From a virus: 55,908 nucleotides of DNA. This document shows positions 44,959 through 54,100 of this stretch, in pieces. Both the position numbers and the translations under genes were made by a program. Positions within the stretch are counted from its first letter, which is position 1, and each line of letters opens with the position of its first letter. Location: the IMG/VR virus record IMGVR_UViG_3300042691_008053, positions 1 through 55,908 of that record. One strand, given 5' to 3'. The notes under the pieces were generated by a model. The model ran no database searches, had not been told where the DNA came from, and was given only the letters and a program-made list of their open reading frames with translations.

Positions 44959-45882
44959 TTAGAATCCTAAGTCCAATCTATATTCTACATCTACTTGCCT
45001 TCCAGCTAACTTAACAAGCGGTGTTGACAATACCGATCTACTAATCAATCCAAAATTTGGATCAAATGTATCTTCATCATTAATTCTTAAAGCATCCAAA
45101 CCAACAGTGGTTGATTGACCAGACACTGGTGTGATTGTTACTCCAATTTGATTAATGTTTGATGGATCTACATTTGCTGTGCTAGCATTTAAAAGCATAT
45201 TTTCTATCTTAATGTCTGAAGATATTTTATATCCTGTGCCAGACTCTGGGGTTACTGTTACAGAATAGTAGTCTAATGCTGAACTATAAAACTTAATAAT
45301 AATATTTTGTAGATTGGAATCATTTTTTACATAAGCCAACTTTAGCGTATCATTAACGCTATAACCAGAAAGATCTATAGCCTGTATGTTTGACTTATAT
45401 TCTTTTGCAGATGTTCCATTTGATGACATTGTTAAAAGATATTGACCTACTCTGGCATCTGTTGTTGTTATCAATGGAGTATTTGTCCAGTCTAGCTGGT
45501 TATCAAAATCTGCTATAAACTTGCTGTCATAAGAACTTAATGATTCCTTGTATTCTGGGTATATGCCTACTTCAGTTATATACCCCGCAACATCTTGTGG
45601 AATTATTGCTTTATAGACTACAGCATATGTAGATGTTTCATTTAATGTCTGTATGTCAGTACTTCCAAAAAGAACTGGGGTTCTATAAAATTCAAAACCT
45701 AATCTTGTATTTGTATCTTGAGCCGCAGTGCTATCAATACCAAAAGCCATTGACTTTGATGAGAATGAATCTCTTCCAGCTAGGAAGCTTGTTAGGAATC
45801 TCTTACCGTATTTGGTAATGACATTTTCTGACCGATATATCTCTTGGCCATTTTCGTAATATATGTATGTTCCCTTTAACAT
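44959..45882 (-). CDS. Minor tail protein (307 aa)
   Basis: Begins MLKGTYIYYENGQEIYRSEN with VITKYGKRFLTSFLAGRD, a start frequent in tail proteins of actinophages, then a middle beta domain (AVVYKAIIPQDVAGYITEVG) and a C-terminal carbohydrate-module-like part (IKFYSSALDYYSVTVTPESG). AAGGAGA before the ATG. One-base gap to the next gene. Structural by context. Confidence 0.7.
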   Translation of the reverse strand: MLKGTYIYYENGQEIYRSENVITKYGKRFLTSFLAGRDSFSSKSMAFGIDSTAAQDTNTRLGFEFYRTPVLFGSTDIQTLNETSTYAVVYKAIIPQDVAGYITEVGIYPEYKESLSSYDSKFIADFDNQLDWTNTPLITTTDARVGQYLLTMSSNGTSAKEYKSNIQAIDLSGYSVNDTLKLAYVKNDSNLQNIIIKFYSSALDYYSVTVTPESGTGYKISSDIKIENMLLNASTANVDPSNINQIGVTITPVSGQSTTVGLDALRINDEDTFDPNFGLISRSVLSTPLVKLAGRQVDVEYRLDLGF

Positions 45883-45890
45883 GATTCTCC

Positions 45891-46661
45891 TTAGATTGGT
45901 TCAGAATATCCTGAATAATATGTTTTGCCGTCCGTTGCCAAAACAACTGCTCTTACTCTCAACCATCTTGGATCAAGTGTTGCCGCAGTATCTCCTTGCG
46001 CTGAGCTAACTCTATAGTTTCTAGTCTTTCCGCTATCTCCTATTGCTAACAATCCACCAGATACATATGCTTTTGTTCCAGAACTTATTCGTGTGCTTGT
46101 TGTACTAGAACTTGTTCTTATTTCCCACTGATAAGTAACAGATTGGTACGAGCCAAGTCCGCTTACATTGTTCCATCCCCAAGCTACTGCGCTGCCAGTT
46201 CTGTCAAAAGCAACTGATGGTACCGATGGTGAAGGTGTTATAAATCCTGAAGGTGTTCCAGACTCGGTTGAAGTTGCCTCACCGTTCTGTTGATTTCTAG
46301 CGTCTACACCAATAACGTTGGCTTTATTTTTACTAGAGTTTCTAATTTTAACTATGGCCCTAATTCTTATTGCATTAGCAGTATTATAATATTGCTGGTA
46401 AGTAATGTTTTCAATGTCAGTTAATTGTGGTATATCATTTATTGCTACTGGTGGCTTTGGGTCTGGGGGTGTTGGTCCGCCAGAACCTCCTGAACCTCCG
46501 CCAATAGAAAATGGAGATGGAGAGCTGCTAGACTTTCCTTCATCAATATCTATTCCTAATGTTCTTTTTACAAAAACACGATCTGGGGAATTTTTTGGCA
46601 AAACAATAGGAGGGCCAGTAACAACTGATTTCCCATCAACTCTATTATTGTCTTGTGTCAT
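45891..46661 (-). CDS. Tail-associated protein with Gly/Pro linker (256 aa)
   Basis: N-terminal disordered part with a Gly/Ser/Pro stretch (residues about 45-70: SPSPFSIGGGSGGSGGPTPP), then a short helix and a C-terminal Ig-like/FN3 domain (AVAWGWNNVSGLGSYQSVTY, AATLDPRWLRVRAVVLATDG, YYSGYSEPI). Promoter with leaderless start upstream; the gene begins a second transcript within the tail operon. Confidence 0.65.
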   Translation of the reverse strand: MTQDNNRVDGKSVVTGPPIVLPKNSPDRVFVKRTLGIDIDEGKSSSSPSPFSIGGGSGGSGGPTPPDPKPPVAINDIPQLTDIENITYQQYYNTANAIRIRAIVKIRNSSKNKANVIGVDARNQQNGEATSTESGTPSGFITPSPSVPSVAFDRTGSAVAWGWNNVSGLGSYQSVTYQWEIRTSSSTTSTRISSGTKAYVSGGLLAIGDSGKTRNYRVSSAQGDTAATLDPRWLRVRAVVLATDGKTYYSGYSEPI

Positions 46662-46667
46662 TTTAAT

Positions 46668-46688
46668 ATTATATCATTTAGTCGACTA
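46668..46688 (-). promoter_or_regulatory. Leaderless promoter with TAGTCGACTA palindrome
   Basis: TATAAT (46668-46673, preceded by TGA) exactly 6 nt before the ATG at 46661. TAGTCGACTA (46679-46688) lies 5 bp upstream of the -10 and includes the stop codon of the previous gene. The same core stands 4 bp upstream of the terS -10. Confidence 0.7.
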
Positions 46689-48407
46689 CAGGGATCGACA
46701 TGTGATCTCCGTATCTAAGCCATCGCTAAACGTGTGTCTAACATTTGTAACTATAAATTTTTGTGTTCCGTCTAGGCCCTGGTATGAGTATTTAACAGAA
46801 ACAATATCTCCAACCGCAATGAATGGGTTTCCAAATATAGATAAATTAATTAGCTTACCTTTATTTACAATATTATTTTTTATCCATGCTCCTAGCGCCT
46901 CTACATCAGAGAGATTTTGTAGCCAAGAAGATTCGAATACTACTGGCTCCTGGTTTATGTAGTCGGATAAAATGTCTGAGTTATACTCTAATGTTCCAGA
47001 CGGAGCAATCGTGTCACCATATAAATAAAATGTTGCTGACTTTTCGTCATTTAGTGGAGTAAGGGCGGAGCTATTATTTAAAACATAAGTCTCTCCACCA
47101 AAATTGCTAAGCTTTGACCCTAGAACTTTGACAGATGTATTTAATCCTGTTGAAAATTTAATTGGATATGCTGGTGCGCTATTGTATCTTAGATCAACTT
47201 TTCTTATTTCTCTAACCGAAGTACCAAACTCATCTAGGCCTACTGGCTTTGACTGATTGTCTTCTTCTACAGAATTATTATATATAATGTCTCCAAATCC
47301 AACATTTAAATAATCATTAGAAAAAGATCCCCTATACATATTTTTTACAAACTCAGAGTCATTGTAAGATTTTTCTAGAATGTCAGTGCCATAAACATAA
47401 TCAAATATTGCTTCTCCATACTTACATACTACCGCAACTGTTTTAGTTGGTTTTAGTATTTGATTAACAGACTTCTTGCCATTTTCATCCTCATAGACTC
47501 CAGAGCTATCTGTTGCTGTAATCAAGAAACCGTTTACATATACGTTAATTTTAACACTTGATAATTGAACTTTAACCTTAACATCAATATCATATGCTCT
47601 TCCTCCGTATACACCATTAAGGGTTGTTATTGTATTCTTTTGAGTATCATTAAGAACACGTATATCTCCGCCCTTGACCTTACATATTCTTACCTCTTTT
47701 TTATTTACAGCTCCTGCTGTTTCTGTGCTATCAATTAAAACATAATATCCGTCGTTGCCTTGTCCATCTACAAAAAATCCAAACCCAGCCGACTGCTTTG
47801 TTCTATCAATAATAGACTCTAAAAACATCTTTGTCCCAAAGGCGTAGTGGCTTGTTGAATATGAATTTATTGCGTCTTGCAGATAAGAAGGAATGCCTGC
47901 ATAAGATATTGTGGTGCTTGGCAATGTAATAGCATTAAATGATCTATATGCCACAGAGTATTGTTTTGGGCTAGATGAGTTGTTTGTCATTCTTAAAAAT
48001 GACTTTGCTGCTGCTGCCTTAGTTGGGTCAACAACAACACCCTTATATCCTGCCACATTATATTCTATAGGGGTAGTAAATGTTCTATATACAATATTGC
48101 CGAACTGTGTTCCGTCCCACGCTTTTACCGATATGGCATAAGACTGATTTGTTGAAAGAGATTCTATTGTAAATGGATTTGAAGTTTTTGTTACCGTTTG
48201 AGAGCTTCCAGCTACAATATTATTTGATGCGTCTAGCTTATAGTAGGTTACTGAATAATTTACTGGCTCAGTTGTCATATTGGTTTTAGAAACTTTTACA
48301 GAGATTGATGAGGTTGATTCAAAAGTTATTTCTGGTATGCCACCAATATTAGTTGTTGACTGTGATACGTACGGCTCGAATTCTCTATATGCTGCCATTA
48401 TTCCCAC
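46686..48407 (-). CDS. Tail/baseplate protein (573 aa)
   Basis: Beta-rich protein with an N-terminal FN3-like part (VPEITFESTSSISVKVSKTN, QSYAISVKAWDGTQFGNIVY), a laminin-G-like middle (GFGFFVDGQGNDGYYVLID; IDVKVKVQLSSVKINVYVNG) and a C-terminal OB-like end (IFGNPFIAVGDIVSVKYSYQ, QKFIVTNVRHTFSDGLDTEI) as seen at the end of baseplate proteins. Overlaps the gene upstream by 10 nt. Virion component. Confidence 0.7.
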   Translation of the reverse strand: MGIMAAYREFEPYVSQSTTNIGGIPEITFESTSSISVKVSKTNMTTEPVNYSVTYYKLDASNNIVAGSSQTVTKTSNPFTIESLSTNQSYAISVKAWDGTQFGNIVYRTFTTPIEYNVAGYKGVVVDPTKAAAAKSFLRMTNNSSSPKQYSVAYRSFNAITLPSTTISYAGIPSYLQDAINSYSTSHYAFGTKMFLESIIDRTKQSAGFGFFVDGQGNDGYYVLIDSTETAGAVNKKEVRICKVKGGDIRVLNDTQKNTITTLNGVYGGRAYDIDVKVKVQLSSVKINVYVNGFLITATDSSGVYEDENGKKSVNQILKPTKTVAVVCKYGEAIFDYVYGTDILEKSYNDSEFVKNMYRGSFSNDYLNVGFGDIIYNNSVEEDNQSKPVGLDEFGTSVREIRKVDLRYNSAPAYPIKFSTGLNTSVKVLGSKLSNFGGETYVLNNSSALTPLNDEKSATFYLYGDTIAPSGTLEYNSDILSDYINQEPVVFESSWLQNLSDVEALGAWIKNNIVNKGKLINLSIFGNPFIAVGDIVSVKYSYQGLDGTQKFIVTNVRHTFSDGLDTEITCRSL

Positions 48408-50647
48408 GTCGCCTTTCTTTGAGACCAGTCTGCCAATCCAGTAAGTGAGGAGGCTGCATGGTATGCTGGGGTTGTTCCAAAAGCTCCTCTTGTTTTTACA
48501 CGATACAATCCTGTTGGTCTAAAGTATGCTGACTCTGATGGCTTATTGATATCAGAGTATCCTGGCCTAGATAAATATCTATATTTGTTTACATCTGATG
48601 AGGATGACACCCAGACATTCTGTGATGTGGTAGACCCTATTGGTGTATATTGATATTGCATTGCGTCGTATTCAATTATTTCTGAATCAATCATAACATA
48701 TCCAGCGTAGTTATACAAGGTTGCATTGCTATATTGATCTAGTGTTTCTACATCTATTGCCAGTACTGTATTCTCTGGAGAAGTATCTGCAGCAATGTTG
48801 GATCTTAATCCTCCAGCACTTAAATAAGAAACTTCATCTGTCCACAAATCTCCTGAGTTTCCTGCATAGTTAGATGTGAGCTGGCTTTGCCATAAAATTT
48901 TAACTTGGTTAGCCGATGGTATTTCTTGCTTATTAAAATTAATTATATTTGGAAGAGTTGTTCCATCCGCATCATATGTAAATGACCAGTCTATGGCAGT
49001 TTTCTTGTAAATATAATCACGGCTTGCAAACTGCAAAATATTATTTTCATCAAAGAAAGCGTTCATCTGTATGTCACGGCATAGCTCTTGTAGACATTGC
49101 CAAACTGTTTTTGATGCATTTGTCCACCAGTAATTAACTACTGGTATTGATTTATCATCTGATGCAGTTCTAATTTCGTAGCTTGTAAATCCAATAGAAT
49201 CTAGTAGCCTTCTTATAATACTAGTAACTGGGTAGGACTCGCAAAGAATATCTGGGGCTACCGTTTCCATTAAATACTTTGCTCCGTCTAAAGCGTTAAG
49301 GGAAACCTCTCCGTTCTCTCCTATGTTCCACGAGTCTATATAGTATGATCCCTGTGGGACTTTGTCATACAAAGATCCAGCGGAGCCGTAAGTTCCTGCG
49401 GCGTGGTATACCGAAAAGTATGGCTTTAGTTCAGCATTTTTTACTAGGTAGCTTTTTGTAATATCAAATGCAGACTCCCTGTTATATGATAAATATTCAA
49501 GAGCAGATTGATTATACTTAACTATATCCATACTTAAGCTATTTGCAGTAATCTTACCCACGGGCAAAATATCTTCTGAGCTTGAAGAAGATTCTTTTTG
49601 TAGATCAAGTGAAACTATATCTGAAGATATATCCTTTATCCATCTAGCTGATAACTCAATAACACCTAAAACCTTTCCGCCGCCAGGGTTTGTTGCCTGC
49701 AGACGAATTGATTTAATTAACTTTGGTGTAGCATAAGATGAAGGCTCTGTTGAGGTCCATGTAGTTCCGTTGTAGTAAAGAACAACTTGTCCTGATATAT
49801 CTACAGAAGATGGACCTACTGTTGCTGTTGTTGAGTCTGAATATGTAATTGTCATTGTGTAATTACTTGGGAAAGCGTGTGTTTTTTCAAACCTTGCAAC
49901 AATTTTATTTGATACAGCAGGCTTTGTTGCTGCAGATAATGTAGCTGTTGCAGACTGATCTCTAGACCAGGCTCCCGTTGCTGAAGAAGCAATGGTAAAA
50001 GATGTTGGAGTTGGAGTAGAAGATATAACGCTTGAAGATAAATTAAAAGCAGATGTTGAGAGACCAGTAATTGTAACTGTTTGTCCAGAAGTGAACCCGT
50101 GGTTATTTAGTGTTTTGTAAGTTATAAGAGCTCCAGAAGATGAAGCCTCTTTTACTGTTGCCGATGTAATAGAATAATTAACAGTTATATCTGCAGATTG
50201 ATTTATTGGGGTTACCCAATATTTGTATGAAGTTGTTACTCCAGGATAGTACAGTCTGGGATATAGCGTTGCTACTGCTGACTCATATCCGTCTGTTTGT
50301 GGAGATGTAGATCTTGGATAGATTAATGTTCTTGGAGAATAAAAACTATTTGCTGGTGTATCTGTTTGCAGTGTTGTCCAAATAAGATACTTGACCCCAG
50401 AGTATGCTGGCCTAAAAGGTTTAATAATTGAATCAATTGGAAACAGCTTTTTGTATGTATTGACCTTGCCGTTTTCAGATTTAGCATAATATTGATCCAT
50501 TGTCGCAGGATATGTTACTGTAATATTATCAAGCATTGAATTCATATTATATTCTATTGTGCATCCTGTATTTATTTTAACAGAAGACTGCTGCTTGAAT
50601 ATGTTTTGAACAGTGGTATTATTTGATGATGGAACTGAGGTAATCAT
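48398..50647 (-). CDS. Large minor tail / baseplate protein (749 aa)
   Basis: Starts MITSVPSSNNTTVQNIFKQQ, chosen because the ATG overlaps the upstream stop (TAATG). A beta sandwich N-terminus (CTIEYNMNSMLDNITVTYPA) is followed by sugar-binding-like modules (VVLYYNGTTWTSTEPSSYAT) and then ESYPVTSIIRRLLDSIGFTS, WQCLQELCRDIQMNAFFDEN and NNILQFASRDYIY, a layout like the hub domains of siphophage tail proteins. C-terminus VKTRGAFGTTPAYHAASS. Probably the distal hub. Confidence 0.72.
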   Translation of the reverse strand: MITSVPSSNNTTVQNIFKQQSSVKINTGCTIEYNMNSMLDNITVTYPATMDQYYAKSENGKVNTYKKLFPIDSIIKPFRPAYSGVKYLIWTTLQTDTPANSFYSPRTLIYPRSTSPQTDGYESAVATLYPRLYYPGVTTSYKYWVTPINQSADITVNYSITSATVKEASSSGALITYKTLNNHGFTSGQTVTITGLSTSAFNLSSSVISSTPTPTSFTIASSATGAWSRDQSATATLSAATKPAVSNKIVARFEKTHAFPSNYTMTITYSDSTTATVGPSSVDISGQVVLYYNGTTWTSTEPSSYATPKLIKSIRLQATNPGGGKVLGVIELSARWIKDISSDIVSLDLQKESSSSSEDILPVGKITANSLSMDIVKYNQSALEYLSYNRESAFDITKSYLVKNAELKPYFSVYHAAGTYGSAGSLYDKVPQGSYYIDSWNIGENGEVSLNALDGAKYLMETVAPDILCESYPVTSIIRRLLDSIGFTSYEIRTASDDKSIPVVNYWWTNASKTVWQCLQELCRDIQMNAFFDENNILQFASRDYIYKKTAIDWSFTYDADGTTLPNIINFNKQEIPSANQVKILWQSQLTSNYAGNSGDLWTDEVSYLSAGGLRSNIAADTSPENTVLAIDVETLDQYSNATLYNYAGYVMIDSEIIEYDAMQYQYTPIGSTTSQNVWVSSSSDVNKYRYLSRPGYSDINKPSESAYFRPTGLYRVKTRGAFGTTPAYHAASSLTGLADWSQRKATWE

Positions 50648-51129
50648 TATACCTGCTCCATTGCAATAGATACATTCCAAAATTCTTGAGCTGGATCGCT
50701 TGAAGAATCCTTAACGTTTCTTTTTACTACCTCAAAACTGCAAGATGTAAAGGACACCAAGAATATCTCTTCTCTGTCTGCAAATGGTGTTGTTTGATTC
50801 TTGCCATATACGATTTTAAGCTTGAAAACGCCTTGGCCCTTAGTGCCTTCAAAATATGATTTTAGATCTACCGCCCCATATCCAGCATCTACTGTCATAT
50901 TTGAAAATGATGGCAACATATTCCAAGATGTGCTGAACTCTCTTTTATCTGCAATAAAGAATTTTCTAAGTGTACCGTTACTCATTCTTGTTACCTTCTG
51001 AATACGGTTTTGCCCAATAGACATTGGCTGTCTGTTGTGCTCTGAAAGCTTTACCCATGTTGGTGTATCTGTAGTAGATGTATCAATATATAGAAGCGAT
51101 CCTACTGGTAAATATACTGTGCTTGACAT
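50647..51129 (-). CDS. Distal-tail-like protein (160 aa)
   Basis: Beta protein (SLLYIDTSTTDTPTWVKLSE, REFSTSWNMLPSFSNMTVDA, DREEIFLVSFTSCSFEVVKR, FWNVSIAMEQV) of the size and place of a tail tube terminator or distal tail protein: directly after the tape measure and before the hub. No signature motif recognised; assignment by order. Overlaps both neighbours. Confidence 0.65.
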   Translation of the reverse strand: MSSTVYLPVGSLLYIDTSTTDTPTWVKLSEHNRQPMSIGQNRIQKVTRMSNGTLRKFFIADKREFSTSWNMLPSFSNMTVDAGYGAVDLKSYFEGTKGQGVFKLKIVYGKNQTTPFADREEIFLVSFTSCSFEVVKRNVKDSSSDPAQEFWNVSIAMEQV

Positions 51130-54100
51130 TAATTCATTCTCCCCATAAGTACGCTTTCTCCAACTTTTGCACCTTCTGATCTAGCAATTTCTTTAAACTC
51201 TTTCCAGAGCTCTCTGCCGTTCTTTGGCGCTTCTGCAAAATTAAGTGTAGCATTAATTGTAACATTAGAGTTTCTTGAAACATCCCCGCCGTCTGCATAC
51301 TTAATTCTTCCGCCTGTAGAGTATGAAGGTATATTAAACTTTGTAGCAAGACCGCCAGCTGCCATCTTGTTAATCTGCTCAAGATTTCCATAGCCGAATG
51401 ATGAAGCAGATTTAGCATTAATGACAAACTCACCATTTGAAAGCATGGCTGGAATAGAATCAGATGTTCCAGTTCCTGGGCCAGAGATGTATCCGCCTGA
51501 CGCTTTTTGTAAAATTGCTGGCAAGAAATCATTTGCTCCGCCGCTATTACCCTTATATGTTTTTCCTTCATATGTAAAGTATTGTCCAGAACCTAGTTTG
51601 TTTGCATTCATAATGGCTCTTCTACCTTGAGCACTTAGGCTGCCATCTTTTTGTATATACTTATCATAAGTATTATCATCAATTTGTTTTGCTGTAGCTT
51701 TTGTGCCGTAAACCTTATCGCCCTTATCATTCTTAATTGCCATCATAACATCGTATAATGTGGCACCACCCTTAATACTTTCAGCCATATTTAAAACTGC
51801 TTTGGCATCGTTAGCTAGTGCTGTGTCTGCACCCTTTGGCACATATGTAGAAACTGTAGATTTAGGATGCTTGCCACCCTGAATATATCCAGCCTGAGAT
51901 TCGCCAGTCTCTTTGTTGATTAGCTTTCCACCAAAAATCTTTTTTAGTTCCGTAGCAAGCACCTTGTCGCTTCCCTTAGCATCTCCAGAAACCATCTTTG
52001 AAAGGTCTGCCAATGCACCCCTAAGCTCTGACTCTGCAGTTTCTTTTTGTTTTCTTTCTGCAGCAGTGCCAGTTTTCATGGCACTAATATTAATGCTTTC
52101 TTTTACAAGTCGCTCATACTCATTACTATATTGAGCCACCTTATTCATTCTTGTGGTAGATGTTGCAGCATTGTTTTGAGCATTTGTTAAATTCTTTGCA
52201 GCCTTATCAGCTTGATTCTGAAGTTTTTCTCTTTGAGCAATTAATTCTTTTTCACGCTTTGCTCTATTTTCCTCAATTGCATCTATAGCCTTTTGAGTTT
52301 CTCTTTCCCCAACAAGTTGCTTAATCTTTAATTGAGCCTGTGCAGCTCCTGCCATATCTCCAGCTGCTAGCTTGTCTGCGTATTCTAGCTGAGCCTTTTG
52401 AATCTCAAGGGCAAGATTTTCTTTATTCTGTGCAGCCTCTAATGCTTTCTTTCTAGCATTTGCTTCTTCATTAATCTTATCAATCTTTTTATCAATAAGC
52501 TTAATTTCTTCTTTAATCTGATCTTGTGTTTTTTGTGCTGCTACAGCAGCCTTTTGTCCACCAGCTGCAATTAGTTTTTGCAAAGATATAATAGACTTTT
52601 GAGCAGCAGACAATATGCCTGTGCCTCCGCCATTCTTTCCAGCGCTTTCAATTGCGCTATCTATTTGAGCTTGGAATGTTGCAATTGTTTGCGCTTGGTC
52701 TGAGCTAATATTTTTTAGATCTACACGAACTCCACTTAAAAGAACTCTCCATTTAGCATAAACTCCAGCAACGTTGTCTGTTTGATTTAATATTGCAGCA
52801 AGCTCTGGGTGGGATTCCTTTAAGCTATTAACCTGGTTTTGTGTTAAGGTTAGCTCTGAATTTTTCTTTAAATTAATATCGTCTAATATTTCTACCATGG
52901 CTTCTTGTTGTGTCATCATATCGCCATTAGCCTTTTTGGTCTTCATTAACTTATCAAGCTGAAGGTCCAGAGTGTCAACTATATTAGATAAAGACTCTCC
53001 TAAATCTTTTCCGCTTATCTTGTCCATATTAGAATTTAGCTTTGTAATCATTGCATTTGCCGCAGATGATGCGTCAACAATTTCTCTAAAGCCCTTGCCA
53101 GATATTGCATTGAATGCCATTCCAGCCTTATCTGATGCAGATATAATTGCGTATATTTTATTGGTTGCTTCTTGAGCAGTCATGCCAGCAGCTACAAATT
53201 GTGCCTTTAGATTTGTTGCAATTTCTGTTACCTTTGCCTGCTTATTAACATCTCCAGAAACATCTATATTGCTAAAGGTTGCAACTAATTCTTTTTGATT
53301 TTCTTTTGCATTCTTAATGCCATCTTTTAATTCTTTAATGCTTAGAGTTAGACCTTGAACTCCTGATGAATTTAATGCCTCATAGGCATTTCTTCCTTTA
53401 GCTCTAGTTAGATCTAGTTGCTGATTTACTGACTTAATTGATTCAGAAAGATTGTTGTACTGAATGCCAGCTTCTTCTGCTGATTTCTTTGTTATACCGT
53501 TAGAGTTTGATTGCTCTAGTCTGTTTTGTTCTTGTTCTTGTGTAAACTTTCTGTATATAGCTACCGCTCCAGCTATTGCTCCAGTTACTGCTAATAGTGG
53601 ACCTACTCTAAATGCTATACCAATTAATTTTCCAGCAAGTGCGGCTGCGCCACCAACACCCTTAAATCCTGTAGCTATCTTTCCTAAAGAACCAAGCATG
53701 TTTGGGGCAAGCATTGGAATGACAGATGCAAATTGCATAATCTGTCCACCCTGTCCACCTATAGCGCCTCCAGCCATTTGCATTCCCATACCAACGCCCA
53801 TACCAGCCATAGGTCCGCCAACTAAACCTTTACCAATAAAACCCTTATCTCTTTGTTCTCTATATGCTGATCCAAATGTTATTGGTTTAACAACGCTTCC
53901 TTCATTTAAATACTGAACGCCTTTTACCTTTCCGCCTCTATTAAAATATTGAACACCTGGCACCATTCCGCCTTTGTTCATTCCAAACATTTGTTTTCTT
54001 ACTTTAGTAGTTGAAGGTGTCCATGACTTTGAATCCCAGTTTGCAAACTTGGTTCTTAATATCTCTCTATCAATTTTACTTAAACTTTTTCCTCCTGTGC

